Assembly: GCA_028869975.1 (NCBI GenBank)
Contig: JAGWQR010000166.1
Coordinates: forward strand, 1-6,767
Direction of reading: 5' to 3'
Source: Alphaproteobacteria bacterium
GTDB lineage: Bacteria > Pseudomonadota > Alphaproteobacteria > Sphingomonadales > Sphingomonadaceae
Length of the DNA stretch: 6,767 nucleotides
Shown here piece by piece: positions 1-5,437 of the stretch. Each line of letters opens with the position of its first letter. Within the stretch, counting starts at the first letter, position 1. The position numbers and the translations under genes are program-made. A model generated the notes under the pieces. The model was not told the origin of the DNA. It searched no databases and worked only from the letters and a program-made list of their open reading frames with translations.

Positions 1-24
1 GCCGCGCTTGAGCCATTCGGCCAT
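1..24 (-). CDS. 5' end of a divergent gene, product unknown (partial)
   Basis: On the minus strand an ATG at 24-22 opens a frame reading MAEWLKRG before the window ends. It is preceded by TGGAGG (35-30) with a 5-nt spacer, a strong Shine-Dalgarno sequence. The same frame stays open upstream to a stop at 148-150 but has no other ATG there, and the AT-rich stretch around 50-58 looks non-coding, so this ATG is the best start. Eight residues cannot identify a family. Being divergent from the FAH operon, it could be a further pathway enzyme or the regulator. Confidence 0.5.
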
Positions 25-87
25 ATCGTCCTCCAGATCAAGATAGTTGTTTATATTTGCTTTGCGGCAGTCAGGCAGACATATCCA

Positions 88-102
88 ATCGAAAGCGTCG
101 AT
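88..102. promoter_or_regulatory. Candidate LysR-type regulator box (ATC-N9-GAT)
   Basis: The 15-bp dyad has arms ATCGA and TCGAT separated by AAGCG. It fits the LysR-type consensus T-N11-A (T89, A101) and the stricter NodD-like form ATC-N9-GAT. It ends 70 nt before the FAH start codon, a usual place for an activator site. Binding is inferred. Two further ATC-N9-GAT sequences occur in the other divergent gap (4073-4087 and 4117-4131). Confidence 0.4.
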
Positions 103-112
103 ACCAGACGTT

Positions 113-123
113 CCGTAAAACGG
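113..123. repeat. Short inverted repeat CCGT-AAA-ACGG
   Basis: Perfect 4-bp arms flank AAA. Its centre (118) lies 23 bp, about two helical turns, from the centre of the LysR-type dyad (95), so it could be a second regulator contact or a separate operator. Arms this short arise easily by chance. Confidence 0.2.
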
Positions 124-172
124 TTTCCCATTTGCAGCACACTGTGCTTAGTGGCGAAGTGAGGAGAGTGGA

Positions 173-1117
173 ATGCGGCTTGCCACGCTGGAGAATGAAA
201 CGCCCGACGGGCGACTGGTGCTCGTTGCGCCGGATGGGGCCTATTGCGCGTCCGCGCCCGCGCCAAATTTGCAGGCGGCACTGGAGGATTGGGATGCGTT
301 TGCGGCGGCAGCTTGCAGCATTACAACCTTCCCCGATTCTCTTGATCTAGCCCGAGTGCGCGCCCCGCTGCCCCGCGCCTGGCAATGGCTCGACGGTTCG
401 GTTTACCCATCACACGGTGCACTGATGGACAAAGTGCTCGGCGTGGACAAGCCGCCGGTCGATCATCCCTTGATGTATCAGGGCGTGTCCGACACTTTCT
501 ATGGCCCGCTTCAGGACGTACCGATGGCGAGTGAGGAGCTGGGCATCGATTTCGAAGGTGAGTTCGGGATTATCATCGATCGCGTGCCGATGGGCACATC
601 GGCGGTGGATGCGACCAGGCATATAAGGCTGCTCGTGCAGATCAACGACTGGTCGTTACGGGCATTGGCGGGGCCGGAAATGAAAACCGGTTTCGGCTGG
701 CTCCAGGCCAAGCCTCCGTGCAGCATGGCCCCGTTCGCGATCACGCCCGATGAGCTGGGCGATGCATGGCAAGATTCGCGCCCGCACCTGCACCTGCGCG
801 TGTCGTGGAACGGCAAGCAGTTTGGTGACGCCTTCGGCGGGCCGATGGCTTATGGCTTCAACGAGATTATGGCGCACGCTGCGCGTACGAGGCATCTGGT
901 GGCAGGCACAGTGATCGGCTCGGGCACAGTCTCGAATGAGAATTTCCGCGACGTTGGCTCGTCATGTATCGCCGAACGACGCGGAATCGAGATTGTTGAT
1001 GAGGGCAAGCCGCGCACCGAATTCATGCGCTTTGGTGATAGTGTGCGCATGGAAGCGCGTCTGGCCAATGGCCGTACACCTTTCGGCAATATCGAACAGA
1101 AAGTCGTGAAAGCATGA
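173..1117 (+). CDS. Fumarylacetoacetate hydrolase (FAH) family protein
   Basis: This 314-residue cytosolic enzyme belongs to the FAH superfamily, whose members cleave, hydrate or decarboxylate beta-diketo acid products of aromatic ring cleavage. Length and layout match the bacterial FAH-like group: N-terminal domain (about 1-75), then a catalytic domain with the metal-binding acids E128 and E130 (DFEGEFG), D159 in NDWSLR, K180 in WLQAKPP, and the GTVIGSGTVSN loop at 245-255, followed by GSSCIAERR. The NDWS stretch resembles true FAH. No His is evident where human FAH has its catalytic base near the DTFY segment (107-110), so the exact reaction is open: fumarylpyruvate- or fumarylacetoacetate-type hydrolysis, or a hydratase or decarboxylase. 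The start is supported by GAGGAG at 161-166. It is the first gene of the FAH-cupin-MFS operon and overlaps the next gene by ATGA. Confidence 0.9.
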   Translation: MRLATLENETPDGRLVLVAPDGAYCASAPAPNLQAALEDWDAFAAAACSITTFPDSLDLARVRAPLPRAWQWLDGSVYPSHGALMDKVLGVDKPPVDHPLMYQGVSDTFYGPLQDVPMASEELGIDFEGEFGIIIDRVPMGTSAVDATRHIRLLVQINDWSLRALAGPEMKTGFGWLQAKPPCSMAPFAITPDELGDAWQDSRPHLHLRVSWNGKQFGDAFGGPMAYGFNEIMAHAARTRHLVAGTVIGSGTVSNENFRDVGSSCIAERRGIEIVDEGKPRTEFMRFGDSVRMEARLANGRTPFGNIEQKVVKA

Positions 1118-1641
1118 GTGATCTCTCAGATTCAGGCCTTCCTGGCGTGCAGCGCATTGTTACGGGGCACAATGCCAATGGCCGCGCCATTTTCAAATCG
1201 GAAGATATTTCGCCGACTAAGATGATTCCTTCGGGCGACGCCTCCTTCCTTACGATCTGGTCTACCGAAACGGTGCCTGCCGATCTGAACGACGAACGCG
1301 ATGGTCGCGATCTGCCGACCGGCCTGACGCTGGAGCGCGGCTCGGTCATCCGTATCACCGATATGCTGCCGGGCAAGGAAAGCCCATTTCATCGTACCAA
1401 TTCGGTTGATTATGGTATTGTGCTCGAAGGCGAGATTGAGCTTGAACTTGATGACGGGCGTAAAACGACGATCCGCCAGGGTGGCATTGTTGTTCAGCGC
1501 GGCACGATGCACCTCTGGCGCAATACGACCGATAAGGTGACGCGCATTGCGTTCATCCTGATCGAGGCCCCGGCCTATCTGCACAATGGTACGTCGCTGG
1601 ATGAGGCGAAGCCTGAAGATATAGCGACGGGGCAGGACTAA
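1114..1641 (+). CDS. Small cupin-domain protein
   Basis: This 175-residue protein has one cupin beta-barrel in its C-terminal half. Cupin motif 1 follows the spacing G-X5-H-X-H-X3-E-X6-G, but as G87, H93, T95, D99, G106: the second His is Thr and the Glu is Asp. Motif 2 (GGIVVQRGTMHLWRN, 123-137) keeps H133 and N137. Residues 1-75 (RIVTGHNANGRAIF...) form an N-terminal extension of a type I have seen repeatedly on small cupins in bacterial and fungal aromatic-degradation clusters. A metal site using H93, D99 and H133 is possible. It is far shorter than gentisate or homogentisate dioxygenases, so I do not call it a ring-cleaving enzyme; an isomerase, lyase or accessory role is equally possible. 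Its ATGA overlap with the FAH gene and the 3-nt gap to the transporter indicate co-translation. Confidence 0.85.
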   Translation: MSDLSDSGLPGVQRIVTGHNANGRAIFKSEDISPTKMIPSGDASFLTIWSTETVPADLNDERDGRDLPTGLTLERGSVIRITDMLPGKESPFHRTNSVDYGIVLEGEIELELDDGRKTTIRQGGIVVQRGTMHLWRNTTDKVTRIAFILIEAPAYLHNGTSLDEAKPEDIATGQD

Positions 1642-1644
1642 CAG

Positions 1645-2871
1645 GTGACCGTCACAACGCGCCAACCCGGCATATTCACTGGTCTCTCGCTCCTCTTCCC
1701 GATTACTCTTTCGGTGATGGCCGCGCTGTTTGTGGCGCCAATTGCGCCCAAAATTGGCGAAGCGCTGGGGCCGACCGGGCGCTATACACCCGCAGAATTG
1801 CAAGCTTATATCGGAGCAATTATCACCACCCCCGCACTGTTTGTGGCATTGCTCTGCCTGCCGGCGGGCTGGCTGGGCGACAGGATCGGTCGGCGTAAGC
1901 TGCTGATCTGGTGCATGGGCGTCTATTCAGTGGTCGGCGTGCTCCCCTATTTTCTCAACGATTTGCGGCTTGTCCTGCTTTCGCGCGCCGCTGTCGGGAT
2001 TGTCGAGGCAGGGGTGATGACCCTTTCGACCACATTGATTGGTGATTATTATCAGGGCGCCGCACGCAATCGCTGGCTGGCGGCGCAGACGGCCTGTGCT
2101 TCACTCTCCGCGCTGATTGTATTTCCGATAGCGGGCATTGTCGGCGCGCGCGATTGGCACAATGTGTTTCTGCTGTATCTCCTGCCACTGGTTTTTCTGG
2201 GGCTTTTGCTTGCTTTCACTTGGGAACCTGAAGAAAGCGCGCATCTGGGCGAAGAAGCGATGCACGGCAAGTGGAGCGATCTGCCCTGGGGGTTGCTAGG
2301 AGTAATCTGCACAATCACCCTGTTTGGTGCCGTGATGTTCTACACAGTCCAGATTGAGTTGTCCGCTGCACTCAAGGAATTGGGCGTAACCCTTCCCAAT
2401 GGTGATTATGACTCGGCGCGCGGCGGGCTGATTACCATGGCCGCAAGCCTCGGCGTGCCCCTGGGAACCGTGCTGTTTATGGCTCTGTCGCAGCGCCTGA
2501 CACTCAAATGGCTCTTCGTGCTTGAATTTCTGCTGATGGGCACAGGCTTTGTGCTGATGTCGATGGTCCACAGCAAAATTACATTCACTGGCGCGGCATT
2601 CATCGATCAGCTCGGTGCGGGGATGGTGCTGCCGACCCTGTTGACCTGGGCGGTAGCGCAGCTTCCGTTCGCCATTCGCGGGCGCGGGACGGGGCTATGG
2701 ACTGCAACCTTCACGCTCGGGCAGTTTGTATGCAATAACGCTGCCTTGCCGAGTATCATGCGCTATACCCACACATTGCTTCCGGCGTTCGGTGTTCTTG
2801 GCTGGGCATGTTTGGCGGCAATGGTGGCGGCGCTGATCTTTGCTCCGACAAGCCGGGCAGCACCTTTATAA
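1645..2871 (+). CDS. MFS transporter
   Basis: This 408-residue inner-membrane protein has about twelve hydrophobic segments (roughly 15-33, 53-74, 86-103, 108-133, 145-165, 172-192, 215-235, 262-282, 287-307, 313-337, 347-370 and 379-400). Residues 75-86, GWLGDRIGRRKL, are the MFS motif A between helices 2 and 3. RNRW (141-144) and RGRGTG (345-350) are the matching cytoplasmic loop motifs of the two halves. The family moves small solutes with protons. Position in a catabolic operon suggests uptake of the aromatic substrate or an intermediate, though efflux cannot be excluded. It starts with GTG, supported by GGCAGGA at 1631-1637 with a 7-nt spacer and by the 3-nt gap to the cupin gene. It ends in tandem stops (TAATAA, 2869-2874). 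Confidence 0.9.
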   Translation: MTVTTRQPGIFTGLSLLFPITLSVMAALFVAPIAPKIGEALGPTGRYTPAELQAYIGAIITTPALFVALLCLPAGWLGDRIGRRKLLIWCMGVYSVVGVLPYFLNDLRLVLLSRAAVGIVEAGVMTLSTTLIGDYYQGAARNRWLAAQTACASLSALIVFPIAGIVGARDWHNVFLLYLLPLVFLGLLLAFTWEPEESAHLGEEAMHGKWSDLPWGLLGVICTITLFGAVMFYTVQIELSAALKELGVTLPNGDYDSARGGLITMAASLGVPLGTVLFMALSQRLTLKWLFVLEFLLMGTGFVLMSMVHSKITFTGAAFIDQLGAGMVLPTLLTWAVAQLPFAIRGRGTGLWTATFTLGQFVCNNAALPSIMRYTHTLLPAFGVLGWACLAAMVAALIFAPTSRAAPL

Positions 2872-2881
2872 TAAGACAGGC

Positions 2882-4027
2882 TCAATAAGACTGGGCGAGG
2901 CGCAGCAGTGCCGCATCGACAAAGGCAGTGTGTTCGGCGGGAGCTGCGTGGCGCAATTGCATTCGCCCTATTTCGATGCTTGATTCGATAATGTCCTTGC
3001 AACGCGGAAAACGGCGTGCCTGATAGGCCGCAAGGCCGTCCTCAATTTGCCGCCCGGACACGGCCAGTTCCTCATCGAGCACCAGAGCACTTTCCACTGC
3101 CATACCGGCCCCGGAGGCCAGGTGTGGCGTGGTCGCGTGTGCAGCATCACCCAGCAGCACAATCCTGCCATTGAACCAGGGCATTGGCTGGATCGCGGCC
3201 TTCAAGGGGCGATAGTTAATGACCGATCCTTCATGAATCTGGTCGCGGATCCACCCTGCGTTGCCCCCAAATCCGGCCATGAGCGCGCGCAGCCGCGCGG
3301 GCAACGCCTCATCTGGGATATGCTCATGCGCAGCATCGGGTTCGAGCAGCCACAGATAGACATCATCTGCGCTGCACTGCGTGATCCCGGCAGGATAATC
3401 ACCACCAAGATAGAATTCGCCATGTACGAGCGAGGGTGGCTTGGGGCAACTGATCCGCCAGCAACCCTGCCCCGTATAGGGTGGGTCAATAGCATGGGGG
3501 AAGGCAAGCGCACGTACCCCTGAAAAGATACTGTCGGCCCCGACCACCAGATCATATGTGCCGTTGCTGCCATCGTTGAACATAACATCCACGCCGCCCG
3601 GCTTTGGGGTGAGGGCGGTCACGGTTATCCCCAGCCGCACAGGAATTTTGGCAGCATGGACGCGCTCCTGCATCAACTGGTGGAGAACAGGCCGCATGAT
3701 TCCGCCATGCGCAGGCACGCCTTCTTCGAGCGGCAGTTCATCCAGATCGCGAACCCATTGGCCCGAAAAATGAAAAATGCTGGTTTTGGCTGTGACCGCA
3801 CCATGCGCCTTGATGTCATCTAGCATCCCGAGGCGCTGATAACCGCGCAAGGTTGGGCCAGTGATGGTGATGCCCGCGCCGCTCACTTTCCAAGCTGGGT
3901 CAAGATCAATCAGGTCAACGAAAATGCCCCGCTTTGCGAGCAGAACAGCTGTGGCCATACCGCCGATGCCGCCTCCGACCACAAGTGCTGTTTGAAGTTG
4001 CGCGGAAGGAGCGGGTGAAGTGGCCAT
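2882..4027 (-). CDS. FAD-dependent aromatic monooxygenase (PHBH fold)
   Basis: This 381-residue flavoprotein is of the group A (p-hydroxybenzoate hydroxylase fold) type, which uses NAD(P)H and O2 to hydroxylate phenolic or heteroaromatic acids. Counted from the upstream ATG at 4036, it shows the FAD dinucleotide motif GGGIGG (21-26), the GAGITITGPTLR stretch (53-64) seen in salicylate and 6-hydroxynicotinate hydroxylase relatives, the DG motif as GADSIFSGVR (166-175; Ser for Gly), and the GD motif GDAAHATTPHLASGAG (296-311). Length is normal for the family. Two starts are possible: ATG 4036 directly abuts GTGAG with no spacer, while ATG 4027 lies 9 nt from it, so I prefer 4027. The gene opposes its neighbours: it converges on the MFS gene and diverges from the amidohydrolase gene. 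The substrate cannot be read from sequence. Confidence 0.9.
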   Translation of the reverse strand: MATSPAPSAQLQTALVVGGGIGGMATAVLLAKRGIFVDLIDLDPAWKVSGAGITITGPTLRGYQRLGMLDDIKAHGAVTAKTSIFHFSGQWVRDLDELPLEEGVPAHGGIMRPVLHQLMQERVHAAKIPVRLGITVTALTPKPGGVDVMFNDGSNGTYDLVVGADSIFSGVRALAFPHAIDPPYTGQGCWRISCPKPPSLVHGEFYLGGDYPAGITQCSADDVYLWLLEPDAAHEHIPDEALPARLRALMAGFGGNAGWIRDQIHEGSVINYRPLKAAIQPMPWFNGRIVLLGDAAHATTPHLASGAGMAVESALVLDEELAVSGRQIEDGLAAYQARRFPRCKDIIESSIEIGRMQLRHAAPAEHTAFVDAALLRLAQSY

Positions 4028-4072
4028 TTTAATCATCTCACTGGCTTAGGGTGGCATTAGCCTGCTTGGCAA

Positions 4073-4087
4073 ATCGAATCTGCTGAT
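4073..4087. promoter_or_regulatory. Candidate LysR-type box (ATC-N9-GAT)
   Basis: The sequence is ATC-GAATCTGCT-GAT, with T-N11-A at 4074 and 4086. Only the outer three bases of each arm are symmetric. It lies 46-60 nt upstream of the monooxygenase start at 4027, where a regulator would meet polymerase. It is inferred from motif and position only. Confidence 0.3.
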
Positions 4088-4116
4088 GTTGCGTTATTGG
4101 TCGTATCGTTTGATCT

Positions 4117-4131
4117 ATCGATGGCGATGAT
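4117..4131. promoter_or_regulatory. Candidate LysR-type box (ATC-N9-GAT)
   Basis: The sequence is ATC-GATGGCGAT-GAT, with an inner ATCG/CGAT pair. Its centre is 44 bp from that of the box at 4073-4087, about four helical turns, so both could lie on the same DNA face. It lies 86-100 nt before the amidohydrolase ATG. It is weaker as a dyad than the box at 88-102. Confidence 0.3.
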
Positions 4132-4149
4132 CCTTCATATTCAGGCTAT

Positions 4150-4164
4150 GGGATTGTCCCGGGA
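4150..4164. repeat. Nested short inverted repeat GGGA/TCCC/GGGA
   Basis: GGGA-TTG-TCCC (4150-4160) overlaps the perfect 8-bp palindrome TCCCGGGA (4157-4164), so the central TCCC can pair with either flank. It lies 53-67 nt before the amidohydrolase ATG. It may be an operator or a small leader hairpin, or chance, since the arms are only four bases. Confidence 0.2.
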
Positions 4165-4202
4165 AGGTGTAGCGGTATCGCGGGCGAGCGAGTTTCAACC
4201 AT

Positions 4203-4208
4203 GAGAGG
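4203..4208 (+). promoter_or_regulatory. Ribosome binding site that selects the amidohydrolase start
   Basis: GAGAGG lies 8 nt before ATG 4217 but only 2 nt before the in-frame GTG at 4211, so ATG 4217 is the better start. The ATG at 4201 is in another frame. Confidence 0.6.
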
Positions 4209-4216
4209 ATGTGCCC

Positions 4217-5437
4217 ATGCGTACGCTGATCCATAATGTGATGATTTTTGACGGAACACCGCAGCCGCCCAGGCCCGGTGCCGTGCTGATTGATGAGGAT
4301 AGCATCGCGCAGGTGTTTGGCGGCGGCGCCGATTTTGCAGACAATGCAGTCGATCACCGCATTGATGGCGGCGGTGCGACACTCATGCCTGGCATGGTTG
4401 AAGGGCATGCACATCTGACCTGGGGTTCGTCGGTCGAGAAAATCTATCATCAGTTTGAACTGCCCCACGAAGAACTGAAAGTAGCCGCCTGGCGCAATGC
4501 GCGCGTGCTGCTCGATTCGGGCTTCACCAGTGCCTATTCGGCGGGCGCACTGGGCGATGGCATTGAAACCGAACTGGCCGCTGCGATTGAAGCAGGAGAA
4601 ACGCCAGGGCCGCGTCTGATCCCCTCTACGATCGAACGTTCACCCGAAGGCGATGACACCGGCAATATCTTCAACGGCAAAGGGCCGGACGCGATGCGCG
4701 GATTCGTGGCACACTGTGCGGATACAGGCGTCAAGGTGGTCAAACTGATGATTTCGGGCGAAGATGCGCTGAAGCCAGACACGCACAATCTCATCTATTA
4801 TACCGAGGCGGAGATGGCAGCAGCTGAGGAAGCCACGCGCGCGGCAGGCCTGTTGCTGTCCGCCCATGTCTATTCTTCCGAGGCGATCGAACTGGCGCTG
4901 CGCCACGGTGTGCGGGTGCTCTATCACTGTTCGTATGCCGATGCAGGTGCAATCCATGCCATGGTTGCGGCAAAAGACGGCATTTTTTATGCGCCTGCCG
5001 TCGGTGTCCTGGTCGCGACACTTGAGGCCAACCCACCCCCGCACATCAATATGAGCCAGATGAAATCAAGCGCCCAAGAGGCGCTGCCGCTGCTGAATGC
5101 GCTTGTGCCCACACTCAAAAACCATGGCGTGCGGATCGTGATCGGCGGCGATTATGGCTTCCCGTTTAATCCCAATGGCACCAATGCGCGCGATCTCATT
5201 CATTTCGTCAAGCATTTCGGCTATACGCCAGCCGAAGCACTGAGTGCCGCAACCCTGAATGGCGGCGCCTTGATGGACATGAAACTCGGTCAGGTGCGCG
5301 AGGGCTTTCTTGCGGATTTACTGCTGATCGATGGCGATCCGACGCAGGACATCAACATCATGATGGATCGCGGCAAAATCCGGATGATTATGAAAGGTGG
5401 CGCGCTCCACAAGGGCGCGGAACTGGCGCAGGCCTGA
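4217..5437 (+). CDS. Metal-dependent amidohydrolase
   Basis: This 406-residue TIM-barrel hydrolase of the amidohydrolase superfamily resembles the imidazolonepropionase / Xaa-Pro dipeptidase branch. From ATG 4217 the complete binuclear metal site is visible: H64 and H66 in EGHAHLTW, the probable carboxylated lysine K176 in KVVKLMISGE, H217 in SAHVYSS, H237 in LYHCSYAD, and the catalytic D312 in GGDYGFP. The N-terminal strands (RTLIHNVMIFDGT) and the C-terminal GFLADLLLIDGDP form the usual small beta-sandwich. There is no signal peptide, so it is cytosolic. Members hydrolyse amides, lactams, peptides or lactones, and the substrate here is unknown. It is the first gene of a pair, with its stop overlapping the next start by 1 nt, which suggests it releases or prepares the aromatic substrate for the hydroxylase. 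Confidence 0.9.
   Translation: MRTLIHNVMIFDGTPQPPRPGAVLIDEDSIAQVFGGGADFADNAVDHRIDGGGATLMPGMVEGHAHLTWGSSVEKIYHQFELPHEELKVAAWRNARVLLDSGFTSAYSAGALGDGIETELAAAIEAGETPGPRLIPSTIERSPEGDDTGNIFNGKGPDAMRGFVAHCADTGVKVVKLMISGEDALKPDTHNLIYYTEAEMAAAEEATRAAGLLLSAHVYSSEAIELALRHGVRVLYHCSYADAGAIHAMVAAKDGIFYAPAVGVLVATLEANPPPHINMSQMKSSAQEALPLLNALVPTLKNHGVRIVIGGDYGFPFNPNGTNARDLIHFVKHFGYTPAEALSAATLNGGALMDMKLGQVREGFLADLLLIDGDPTQDINIMMDRGKIRMIMKGGALHKGAELAQA

Larger units (their letters stand above)
25..172. promoter_or_regulatory. Divergent control region upstream of the FAH operon
   Basis: This 148-nt gap lies between two start codons pointing away from each other and has no credible gene. It contains the minus-strand Shine-Dalgarno (30-35), an AT-rich patch at 50-58 that reads TATAAA on the minus strand and TATATT on the plus strand (possible -10 elements, no convincing -35), a dyad of LysR-box form at 88-102, a short inverted repeat at 113-123, and the plus-strand Shine-Dalgarno GAGGAG (161-166), 6 nt before the FAH start. 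The regulatory role is inferred from position and these motifs. Confidence 0.6.
4028..4216. promoter_or_regulatory. Divergent control region between monooxygenase and amidohydrolase
   Basis: This 189-nt gap between divergent starts is AT-richer than the genes and holds no credible ORF. It contains two ATC-N9-GAT sequences (4073-4087, 4117-4131), a cluster of TATCG and CGAT elements at 4104-4128 with TATCG repeated 12 bp apart, a GGGA-TTG-TCCC-GGGA repeat (4150-4164) and the amidohydrolase ribosome binding site. I see no convincing -35/-10 pair. The best weak candidates are TTGCCA (4072-4067) with CTAAG (4049-4045) on the minus strand. A two-way promoter region is inferred from layout. Confidence 0.6.

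Noticed and set aside
1..24. Resemblance of MAEWLKRG to N-termini of histidinol-dehydrogenase-like proteins found near catabolic genes
   Set aside because: Eight residues are too few to support a family call.
50..57. TATAAA/TATATT as a firm -10 promoter element
   Set aside because: No acceptable -35 sequence lies 16-18 bp away on either strand, so it is mentioned only as part of the control region.
1..147. Longer version of the left-edge minus-strand gene, since its frame stays open to 147
   Set aside because: There is no ATG upstream of position 24, whereas that ATG has TGGAGG at an ideal distance. The extension also runs through the AT-rich, promoter-like stretch.
57..350. 97-codon plus-strand open frame starting in the first control region
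   Set aside because: It overlaps the FAH gene in another frame, is Arg-rich without domains and has no convincing ribosome binding site.
1132..1803. 223-codon open frame on the minus strand
   Set aside because: It is antisense to the cupin gene and the start of the MFS gene, with no family motif and a basic, low-plausibility composition.
3047..3523. 158-codon plus-strand open frame
   Set aside because: It is antisense to the well-supported PHBH-fold monooxygenase and has no recognisable motif.
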